Positions 1 through 5,583 of a DNA stretch of 8,559 nt are shown here, one piece after another. Under the pieces are notes generated by a model that was given only the letters and a program-made list of their open reading frames with translations, searched no databases and was not told where the DNA came from. This DNA is from an uncultured Desulfovibrio sp. (GTDB taxonomy: Bacteria; Desulfobacterota; Desulfovibrionia; Desulfovibrionales; Desulfovibrionaceae). Every line of letters begins with the position of its first letter. Positions within the stretch are counted from its first letter, which is position 1. The position numbers and the translations under genes are program-made. The stretch spans positions 1-8,559 of the forward strand of contig URHE01000077.1 in NCBI GenBank assembly GCA_900547595.1, in the 5' to 3' direction.

Positions 1-34
1 AGAGCGTTTTCGCAATGAAATTGCGTAACGCTCT
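1..34. repeat. Imperfect stem-loop at left edge
   Basis: The arm AGAGCGTT (1-8) pairs with AACGCTCT (27-34), and CGCAAT (11-16) pairs with ATTGCG (20-25). A small internal loop (TT opposite T) separates the two helices and the apical loop is GAA. It is the first of three stem-loops within 150 bases upstream of cas7. No T-run follows, so it is not a typical intrinsic terminator. It may belong to a dispersed intergenic element that continues to the left of the window. Confidence 0.6.
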
Positions 35-188
35 GGCGGCTGCGAGAGCAGACGCCCGCGCCGTAATAAGGCGGAAAACCATGCTTTTCCGCCGAAATGC
101 AGGCAGCGAAACTGATGAAAATATCTGTAAGACAGATATTTTCATCAACAAAATGCTTCAGGAAGGAGGGAACCCATGTCCGCGCTGA
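15..188 (+). CDS. Small open frame running into cas7 start, possibly the tail of an upstream gene
   Basis: This frame is open from base 3 of the window and stops at the TGA at 186-188, 13 bases inside cas7. From the ATG at 15 it would encode 57 residues, with an Ala/Arg-rich start (residues 6-20 include ALAAARADARAVIRR) and a more polar end (TDENICKTDIF). No good ribosome binding site precedes ATG 15, so it may instead be the end of a longer frame entering from the left. I do not recognise the product. It does not resemble the usual C-terminus of Cas8c, the protein normally encoded just before cas7. A related frame with ADARAVIRR and a start at nearly the same place lies on the minus strand near 8450, which is the main reason to list it. 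The three hairpins lie inside it, so it may be only an open stretch of a structured repeat. If translated, its stop inside cas7 could couple translation to the cas7 start. Confidence 0.25.
   Translation: MKLRNALAAARADARAVIRRKTMLFRRNAGSETDENICKTDIFINKMLQEGGNPCPR
38..94. repeat. Left copy of an inverted repeat shared with 8377-8433
   Basis: Bases 38-94 align without gaps to the reverse complement of 8377-8433, with 49 of 57 positions identical by hand count. The core AGCAGACGCCCGCGCCGT is the longest unbroken match. The segment contains the 9-bp hairpin at 70-93. Lying about 8.3 kb apart in opposite orientation, the two copies look like members of a dispersed intergenic repeat family. The genes between them are not transposition genes and include dapA, so a composite transposon is unlikely. 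Confidence 0.75.
70..93. repeat. 9-bp perfect hairpin within the shared element
   Basis: GGCGGAAAA (70-78) and TTTTCCGCC (85-93) pair perfectly around the loop CCATGC. The copy near the right edge keeps the hairpin with GGCGTGAAA and TTTCCCGCC. There A75-T88 is replaced by G-C, a compensatory change, while one other position is mispaired. No T-run follows on the + strand. Confidence 0.7.
113..147. repeat. 16-bp perfect AT-rich hairpin upstream of cas7
   Basis: TGATGAAAATATCTGT (113-128) is followed by AAG and then its exact reverse complement ACAGATATTTTCATCA (132-147). It ends 28 bases before the cas7 ATG and 17 bases before its ribosome binding site. The T-run lies inside the stem rather than after it, so this is not a standard intrinsic terminator. 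It could be an mRNA stem that protects or processes the cas7 transcript, an operator for a dimeric regulator, or part of the repeat element. The sequence alone does not decide. Confidence 0.75.
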
Positions 189-1039
189 ACCATCGCCATG
201 ATTTCGTGCTGTTTTTTGACGTTGAGAACGGCAACCCCAACGGCGATCCGGATGCCGGCAATATGCCGCGCATCGACCCGGAGACGGGCCATGGCATCGT
301 CACGGACGTGTGCCTCAAGCGCAAGGTGCGCAACTATGTGGAACTGGCAAGGGGCGGCGGGGCCGGTTTCCGCATCTATGTGCAGGAAAAGGCCGTTTTG
401 AACGACCGCCACGCCGAAGCCTACACGGCGCTGAACATCAAGCAGGAAAAGGACAACAAGGCGCCCAAAAAAGAGGAGGACGCCCGCGCCGTCACCCGCT
501 GGATGTGCGACAATTTTTACGACATCCGCACCTTTGGCGCGGTCATGAGCACCGGCGTCAACTGCGGCCAGGTGCGCGGCCCGGTGCAGTTCACCTTTGG
601 CCGCAGCGTGGACCCCGTGGTGCCGGCTGAGATAAGCATCACGCGCATGGCCGTCACCAACGCGAAGGATGCCGCCAATGAACGCACCATGGGGCGCAAG
701 TTCATCGTGCCCTACGGCCTCTACCGCATGGAGGGCTTCATTTCCGCGCCGCTGGCCGAAAAGAGCGGTTTTTCCGAAGAGGATGCGGAACTGCTCTGGG
801 AAGCTCTCGTCAATATGTTCGAGCACGACCACTCCGCCGCGCGCGGCAAGATGAGCACCCGCAAGCTCTTTGTATTCCGCCATGAAAAGCGCATGGGCAA
901 CGCGCCGGCCCAGAAGCTCTTCGACCTTGTCGCCTGCCGCCCGCTGGAGAAGGATGTGCCGCCCCGTTCCTTTGCGGCATATGAGGTCAGGCTCGAAGGA
1001 GAGTGCCCCGGGGGAGTGACGGTCCTCGAAAAGCTGTAG
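176..1039 (+). CDS. cas7c: Type I-C Cascade backbone protein Cas7 (Csd2)
   Basis: Cas7 of subtype I-C (Csd2, 287 residues, the usual family length) polymerises along the crRNA spacer to form the backbone of the cytoplasmic surveillance complex with Cas5 and Cas8c. Family signatures are plain: NGNPNGDPD near residues 18-26 in the first RAMP-fold strand, then TDVCLKRKVRNY, FGAVMSTG at about 120-127 followed by NCGQVRGPVQ, MGRKFIVPYGLYR from about 172, and MFEHDHSAARGKM from about 214. The start at 176 is supported by a strong AGGAAGGAGGG ribosome binding site at 160-170. Oddly, the 175 bases upstream hold hairpins rather than the end of cas8c, which normally abuts or overlaps cas7. cas4 follows after 10 bases. 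Identification is by motif recognition. Confidence 0.96.
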   Translation: MSALNHRHDFVLFFDVENGNPNGDPDAGNMPRIDPETGHGIVTDVCLKRKVRNYVELARGGGAGFRIYVQEKAVLNDRHAEAYTALNIKQEKDNKAPKKEEDARAVTRWMCDNFYDIRTFGAVMSTGVNCGQVRGPVQFTFGRSVDPVVPAEISITRMAVTNAKDAANERTMGRKFIVPYGLYRMEGFISAPLAEKSGFSEEDAELLWEALVNMFEHDHSAARGKMSTRKLFVFRHEKRMGNAPAQKLFDLVACRPLEKDVPPRSFAAYEVRLEGECPGGVTVLEKL

Positions 1040-1049
1040 GGCCGGCTCC

Positions 1050-1664
1050 ATGGAGGTCATGCTCTCCGCGGTGCAGCACTATGCGTTTTGTCCCCGGCAG
1101 TGCGCGCTCATCCATCTTGAGCAGCTCTGGCAGGAGAACGGCCATACCGCGCTCGGCAGGCTGATGCACGAAACCGCCCACGGCGGCAGCCGCCGCATGC
1201 GTGGCGGCGTGAAGGTGGTCACGGATCTTGAAGTGTGTTCGTTCCGGCTGGGGCTCCACGGCAGGGCCGATGTGGTGGAGTTCCAGCGGGAGGAAGGCGG
1301 GTGGCGTCCATATCCCGTGGAATACAAGAAGGGACGGCCGCATGCCGGCTCCGACGCCGATGCTGTCCAGCTCTGCGCCCAGGCCCTGTGCCTTGAGGAA
1401 ATGCTGGGCACGGATATTCCCGAGGGCGCGCTCTTCTACGGCGAGGCCCGGCGGCGTCGGCAGGTGGCGTTTGACGGAGCCCTGCGTGCGCGGACGGAGG
1501 CGGTCGTTGCCGCTGTGCGGGCCATGCTGGCGTCGGGCGGGACGCCGCCTCCGACCCCGCGCCCCTGGTGTGGCGCCTGCTCGTTGCTGGAGTGGTGTCT
1601 GCCGGAACTTCCCGGCGGGAAGGCTTCCGCCTATGTCAGAAGTCTTTGTGAGGAGGGACCGTGA
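1050..1664 (+). CDS. cas4: CRISPR-associated exonuclease Cas4
   Basis: Cas4 (204 residues) is a RecB-family nuclease with an iron-sulfur cluster. In type I-C it joins Cas1 to select PAM-bearing prespacers and trim them before integration. Visible nuclease residues are H40, D74 in GRADVVEF, E91 and K93 in PVEYKKGR, and Q107 in the QxxxQ-like DAVQLCAQ helix. The cluster cysteines are C14 or C18 in FCPRQC plus C174, C177 and C183 in WCGACSLLEWC. The chosen ATG at 1050 gives the usual short N-terminus before the first cysteine; a second ATG three codons on (1059) would leave the protein nearly unchanged. The stop overlaps the cas1 start by 4 bases, which implies translational coupling. All catalytic positions look intact. 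Confidence 0.95.
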   Translation: MEVMLSAVQHYAFCPRQCALIHLEQLWQENGHTALGRLMHETAHGGSRRMRGGVKVVTDLEVCSFRLGLHGRADVVEFQREEGGWRPYPVEYKKGRPHAGSDADAVQLCAQALCLEEMLGTDIPEGALFYGEARRRRQVAFDGALRARTEAVVAAVRAMLASGGTPPPTPRPWCGACSLLEWCLPELPGGKASAYVRSLCEEGP

Positions 1665-2683
1665 AGCGGCATCTGAACACGCTGTTCGTCACCACGCAGG
1701 ACACCTGGCTCGCAAAGGACGGCGAATGCGTGGAACTGCGGCTGGACGGAAAGCCGCTGGGCAGGATACCCCTCCATACCCTGCAGTCCATCGTCTGTTT
1801 CGGGCGTGTCTCCTGCAGCCAGTATCTGCTGGAGCACTGCGCCGGACTTGGCGTTTCGGTGACATGGCTCACGGAGAACGGGCGCTTCATGGCCGCCATG
1901 CGCGGCCCGACAACCGGGAATGTCCTCCTGCGCCGGGCGCAGTACCGGCTGGCGGACTCTCCGGAGGCATCCGCCGGGCTGGCCCGTTCCTTCATCATCG
2001 GCAAGGTGGCCAACTGTCGTACCGTCCTGCTCCGGCAGGCGCGCAATGCCGAAGAGCCCGGCCTCGGCGAAGCGGCGGAAAAGCTGGGCGGCATTCTCAG
2101 ACGGCTCTCGCATCCGCATGACCTTGAAACCGTCAGGGGAATGGAGGGCGATGCCGCGCACAGCTATTTCGGGGCGTTTCCCCTCCTTGTCAAACGCGAA
2201 TACCGGGAGGAGATGCGCTTTGCGGGGAGAAGCCGCAAGCCGCCCCGCGACGAAGTGAATTGTCTGCTCTCGTTTTTCTACACTCTCTTGGCCAACGATG
2301 TCCGCAGCGCCCTGGAGGCTGTGGGCCTTGATCCCGGCGTGGGCTTCCTGCACCGGGAACGGCCGGGAAGGCCGAGCCTGGCCCTGGATCTGATGGAGGA
2401 ATTCAGGCCCTATCTGGCGGACAGACTCAGCCTGACGCTCATCAACCGCCGCCAGATAACAGGGGCGGATTTCCTGCGGACAGAGGTGGGCGGCGTTGTG
2501 CTGAAAGACAGGGCGCGCAGGGAAGTGCTTGCGGCATGGCAGGAGCGGAAGCGCGAGGAGGTGGAGCATCCGTTCCTGAAAGAACGGATGTCCGTCGGCA
2601 TGCTGTGCCACATGCAGGCCAGACTCCTCGCCAGATATATCCGGGGCGACATGGATGCGTATCCGCCCTTTGCCATGAGGTGA
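1661..2683 (+). CDS. cas1: CRISPR integrase Cas1, type I-C
   Basis: Cas1 (340 residues) is the metal-dependent integrase that, with Cas2, inserts prespacers at the leader-repeat junction. The active site is complete: E162 in RGMEGDAAHSYF, H231 in GFLHRERPGRPSLALDL and D243 in the same segment, followed by E246 and E247. The N-terminal beta domain (KRHLNTLFVTTQ) and the long helical C-terminal domain are both present and the length is normal for subtype I-C. The start is GTG at 1661, overlapping the cas4 TGA as GTGA, with GAGGAGGG at 1650-1657 as ribosome binding site. A GTG start with 4-base overlap suggests Cas1 dose is tied to Cas4 translation. cas2 follows after 3 bases. Confidence 0.97.
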   Translation: MKRHLNTLFVTTQDTWLAKDGECVELRLDGKPLGRIPLHTLQSIVCFGRVSCSQYLLEHCAGLGVSVTWLTENGRFMAAMRGPTTGNVLLRRAQYRLADSPEASAGLARSFIIGKVANCRTVLLRQARNAEEPGLGEAAEKLGGILRRLSHPHDLETVRGMEGDAAHSYFGAFPLLVKREYREEMRFAGRSRKPPRDEVNCLLSFFYTLLANDVRSALEAVGLDPGVGFLHRERPGRPSLALDLMEEFRPYLADRLSLTLINRRQITGADFLRTEVGGVVLKDRARREVLAAWQERKREEVEHPFLKERMSVGMLCHMQARLLARYIRGDMDAYPPFAMR

Positions 2684-2686
2684 ACG

Positions 2687-2977
2687 ATGCTCGTTCTTGT
2701 GAGCTATGACGTGAACACGGAAGATGCCGCCGGTCGCCGCCGGTTGCGCCGCATAGCGAAACTCTGCGTCAGCTGGGGACAGCGGGTGCAGTTCTCGGTA
2801 TTCGAGTGCCTTCTGGAATATGCGCAATGGCTCAAGTTGCGGGCGGCGCTTGTGAAAGAGATGGATGAGGAAAAGGACAGCCTGCGTTTCTATATGCTGG
2901 GCGACCGGTGGCGCGGGCGGGTGGAGCATGTGGGCGTCAGGGCCGCGTATGATCCCGAGGGACCGCTGATTTTCTGA
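2687..2977 (+). CDS. cas2: CRISPR adaptation protein Cas2
   Basis: Cas2 (96 residues) forms the central dimer of the Cas1-Cas2 integration complex and measures prespacer length. It has the ferredoxin-like fold start MLVLVSYDV with the conserved acidic residue D8, the arginine-rich RRRLRRIAKLC segment and the SVFECLL strand, all typical of the subtype I-C form. It begins 3 bases after cas1, so it belongs to the same operon, and it is the last cas gene before the leader. Whether the nuclease activity reported for some Cas2 proteins occurs here is unknown; it is not needed for integration. Confidence 0.96.
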   Translation: MLVLVSYDVNTEDAAGRRRLRRIAKLCVSWGQRVQFSVFECLLEYAQWLKLRAALVKEMDEEKDSLRFYMLGDRWRGRVEHVGVRAAYDPEGPLIF

Positions 2978-3156
2978 TGCGGGCACCCAAAGCGCGCTGA
3001 AAAGCCCATGTTGTTGTCGCATATGATAACATGGCGTAATAATTTATATAATGTGCTTCCTTGCGAAAACAAGCCTGCGCTCGTGCTCCGGAAGCCGGAA
3101 GGTCGTCGAAAATGGATACATAACAGGGTGGTATTTTTGAAGAAAGAAGACGAACA
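2978..3156 (+). promoter_or_regulatory. CRISPR leader with candidate promoter
   Basis: This 179-base stretch between cas2 and the first repeat is distinctly more AT-rich than the flanking genes and contains no believable gene. It is the expected leader: acquisition occurs at its junction with the repeat at 3157, and the array transcript starts within it. TATAAT at 3048-3053 is a perfect -10 match, but I see no good -35 at normal spacing, so the promoter call is moderate. CCATGTT (3007-3013) and AACATGG (3029-3035) form a 7-bp inverted repeat upstream of it, a possible protein site. Open frames crossing the leader are accidental. Confidence 0.75.
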
Positions 3157-4971
3157 GTCGCGCCCCCCGCGGGCGCGTGGATTGAAACTTTTCGCCCTGC
3201 AAGCGCTTCCACGCCGCAAAGGGTCGCGCCCCCCGCGGGCGCGTGGATTGAAACATCACTTTTTGAATCAACCTCCGAAGGAGTTGTTCGTCGCGCCCCC
3301 CGCGGGCGCGTGGATTGAAACGCGCAGAATGGTATTAGATGGAAAGTGGAAGATGGTCGCGCCCCCCGCGGGCGCGTGGATTGAAACGGTGATAAAGAAT
3401 TTTTGAAGTATGGCCGCAATGGTCGCGCCCCCCGCGGGCGCGTGGATTGAAACAGCATCAAGGCCAGTAACGCCTTGACGCAAAACGGTCGCGCCCCCCG
3501 CGGGCGCGTGGATTGAAACAGGATGATAGCAGTTTTGGGGTTAAAGCATGTCTGGTCGCGCCCCCCGCGGGCGCGTGGATTGAAACCCTGTGGTCAATGC
3601 CTTCCATGCAGGATAAACAAGTCGCGCCCCCCGCGGGCGCGTGGATTGAAACTGTTGATATTAACCAGCTGCGTGAAGCTTTTGCCGTCGCGCCCCCCGC
3701 GGGCGCGTGGATTGAAACATCTACGCATTTCCGCAGAATTTGGCCCCTCCTGGTCGCGCCCCCCGCGGGCGCGTGGATTGAAACACGTTTGCCCCGCCTG
3801 AAATAGACAAGGCTGGGAGGTCGCGCCCCCCGCGGGCGCGTGGATTGAAACTCTACCCGGAAACCGAACTGGACAGCGAAGGCCGTCGCGCCCCCCGCGG
3901 GCGCGTGGATTGAAACCTCACGACCGCATCATCTATGCCGACTTTGAAGAGTCGCGCCCCCCGCGGGCGCGTGGATTGAAACAAGAAAGCATGGCTGCCC
4001 CTGCAAGAGCGGGCAAGTCGCGCCCCCCGCGGGCGCGTGGATTGAAACCTGCTGACCGATATGCTCGAGCTCGCGCTGCCAAAAGTCGCGCCCCCCGCGG
4101 GCGCGTGGATTGAAACTGGGCGGCGGCAAGCCTTGAACGGTATCTTGTGGAGTCGCGCCCCCCGCGGGCGCGTGGATTGAAACTTCGCAAAAGTAGCGGA
4201 ACCGATTGGAACGCATGGTCGCGCCCCCCGCGGGCGCGTGGATTGAAACATCTGCTCATTCCCCAGGGGACAAAGATTTACGGCGTCGCGCCCCCCGCGG
4301 GCGCGTGGATTGAAACTTGCATCGCAAGTCCCGGCGTAAATACGACTATTTGTCGCGCCCCCCGCGGGCGCGTGGATTGAAACTTGGCTTTCTGACGTTG
4401 GCCAATCCATCGGACGCGGGTCGCGCCCCCCGCGGGCGCGTGGATTGAAACGCACCGCGCAGCCCATGCCTTGGAGGCTTCGCCACCGTCGCGCCCCCCG
4501 CGGGCGCGTGGATTGAAACATCTTCCTTGAGCCAGCCTTCTTTCGGCAACCAGGTCGCGCCCCCCGCGGGCGCGTGGATTGAAACAGCTCACGGAGCTTC
4601 AAAACCGCTTCGCGGGCCGGTCGCGCCCCATGCGGGCGCGTGGATTGAAACTTCCAGATTGCGGATGAGCCGACAGCCCACGCGGTCGCGCCCCACGCGG
4701 GCGCGTGGATTGAAACGTTTTCCGCGACACTGGCCTTTGGGAACGCTTCAGTCGCGCCCCACGCGGGCGCGTGGATTGAAACTGCAAACTGATTATTTCG
4801 CCGATGACAAAACTGTGGTCGCGCCCCCCGCGGGCGCGTGGATTGAAACATAAAGTACCAGCGTTAGACATTGGTCGGGTTGTGGTCGCGCCCCCCGCGG
4901 GCGCGTGGATTGAAACGCGCGCCATGAGCAGACAGTGCTCTCGCTTGCCGTGTCGCGCCCCCCGCGGCGCG
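3157..4971 (+). CRISPR. Type I-C CRISPR array: 27 full repeats, 27 spacers, broken terminal repeat
   Basis: The 32-base repeat starts with GTCGCGCCC, has loop CCCGC, then GGGCGCG, and ends TGGATTGAAAC. CGCGCCC and GGGCGCG form a 7-bp stem, and the last 11 bases would become the crRNA 5' handle left by Cas5 cleavage. Repeat starts: 3157, 3223, 3290, 3356, 3422, 3488, 3555, 3621, 3687, 3753, 3820, 3885, 3951, 4017, 4085, 4152, 4218, 4285, 4352, 4420, 4488, 4554, 4620, 4685, 4751, 4818, 4885, and a truncated one at 4952. Spacers are 33-36 bases, mostly 34-35. The leader is on the cas2 side, so spacers at 3189 are youngest and those near 4917 oldest. Repeats at 4620, 4685 and 4751 differ only in the loop. 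I saw no duplicated spacer and no match to genes in this window. Spacer targets cannot be named from sequence alone. Confidence 0.99.
4620..4782 (+). repeat. Three consecutive variant repeats with altered loop
   Basis: Repeats at 4620-4651, 4685-4716 and 4751-4782 differ from the other 24 full repeats only in the hairpin loop. The majority loop is CCCGC; the variants are CATGC (4620) and CACGC (4685 and 4751). The CAC form is the one I associate with the common type I-C repeat. The two older full repeats at 4818 and 4885 carry the majority CCC loop again, so the variants are an island. Stem and handle are unchanged, so processing should be normal. Confidence 0.95.
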
Positions 4972-4979
4972 ACACGGCA
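4946..4979. repeat. Terminal CRISPR repeat embedded in a perfect 14-bp hairpin
   Basis: TGCCGTGTCGCGCC (4946-4959) pairs exactly with GGCGCGACACGGCA (4966-4979) around the loop CCCCGC. The left arm comprises the last 6 bases of spacer 27 and the first 8 of the terminal repeat. The right arm replaces the repeat's 3' half: after GTCGCGCCCCCCGCGG one G is missing and the TGGATTGAAAC handle is gone. No T-run follows, so it is not a textbook terminator, but so stable a stem at the array's end could stall transcription or protect the pre-crRNA 3' end. Confidence 0.9.
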
Positions 4980-5231
4980 CATGGCGATGGCGGCCTGATG
5001 CCGTTGTCGGCCTTCTTTCTCCGGGCGTTTCTGGTTCCGGTTTCCCGCGGTCTCTTTTGCCGCTGCTTCTCCGTGTCCTTCGGTGCGGCTCTTGCCCAAT
5101 CCCCGGCTTTGCCGTAGGGTGGTGGCAGTGCGTATTCTCAGGCCGGGCATCCGCCGTGTGTCGCGGCGGCAGCCCTTTCAGAGCATGGCCCTTTCCTCCA
5201 CGGGCATTGAGACTGAGGCGACGGAGGCATC
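4980..5231. other. Intergenic region between the array and the HU/IHF gene
   Basis: Open frames crossing this stretch are short, lack ribosome binding sites and have no recognisable product, so I call no gene. Apart from a weak promoter candidate near its end it shows no clear motif. It separates the CRISPR locus from the housekeeping genes that follow. Confidence 0.6.
5109..5138 (+). promoter_or_regulatory. Candidate sigma-70 promoter for the HU/IHF gene
   Basis: TTGCCG at 5109-5114 and TATTCT at 5133-5138 each match the consensus at four of six positions and are 18 bases apart. They lie about 95 bases upstream of the start at 5232. This is a pattern match only. Confidence 0.35.
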
Positions 5232-5507
5232 ATGAACAAAAGCGAGCTGATCAAGGCGCTTGCCGAAGAGACCAATATCCCCTTTGATGACGCGTCCATG
5301 GTCGTGAACACCTTCATCGACGCCATGAAAAAATCGCTGATAGCCGGCGAGCGCATTGAAATTCGCGGTTTTGGAAGTTTCAAGATCAAGGAATACGGCG
5401 GCTATGCCGGCCGCAATCCCAAGACGGGAGAGAGCGTGGAGGTGGTGCCCAAGCGGCTGCCGTTTTTCCGCGCCGGCAAGGAACTCAAGGAGTTCATCAA
5501 CAGTTGA
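5232..5507 (+). CDS. HU/IHF-family DNA-bending protein
   Basis: This 91-residue protein is a complete member of the bacterial histone-like HU/IHF family, small dimers that bend and compact DNA. It starts with the typical helix pair MNKSELIKALAEE, followed by IEIRGFGSFKIKE at about 42-54 and the DNA-inserting arm with GRNPKTGE at 60-67, where P63 is the intercalating proline. The ending FFRAGKELKEFIN is closer to IHF subunits than to many HU proteins, but the subunit type cannot be fixed, so no symbol is given. GGAGG at 5223-5227 sets the start. It has its own terminator and lies about 260 bases beyond the array, so it is probably an independent unit. IHF bends the leader during spacer uptake in E. 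coli type I-E; a similar role here is speculation. Confidence 0.95.
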   Translation: MNKSELIKALAEETNIPFDDASMVVNTFIDAMKKSLIAGERIEIRGFGSFKIKEYGGYAGRNPKTGESVEVVPKRLPFFRAGKELKEFINS

Positions 5508-5515
5508 GCGCCGGG

Positions 5516-5540
5516 CGGGCTTTCTGTCAGCCCGTATTTT
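5516..5540 (+). terminator. Intrinsic terminator after the HU/IHF gene
   Basis: CGGGCT (5516-5521) pairs with AGCCCG (5529-5534) around a 7-base loop and is followed at once by TATTTT (5535-5540). It begins 9 bases after the stop codon and separates the HU/IHF gene from dapA. The stem is short, so readthrough is possible. Confidence 0.65.
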
Positions 5541-5583
5541 CCGGCGTCCCCGTTGAAAACGACAGTTCCGCAAGGAGTATCCC

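Noticed and set aside
113..147. Intrinsic terminator upstream of cas7
   Set aside because: The T-rich segment is inside the stem and no T-run follows it on the + strand, so it lacks the defining pattern.
158..1060. 300-residue minus-strand frame opposite cas7
   Set aside because: It is a high-GC antisense shadow of cas7, which has clear family motifs and a strong ribosome binding site.
1631..3022. 463-residue minus-strand frame opposite cas1 and cas2
   Set aside because: It is antisense to two well-identified cas genes, and composition explains the lack of stops.
3157..4971. Long open frames on both strands across the array, with repeated SIHAPAGGAT, FQSTRPRGAR or VAPPAGAWIET motifs
   Set aside because: These are translations of the CRISPR repeat in different frames, a well-known source of spurious proteins; they have no start signals of their own.
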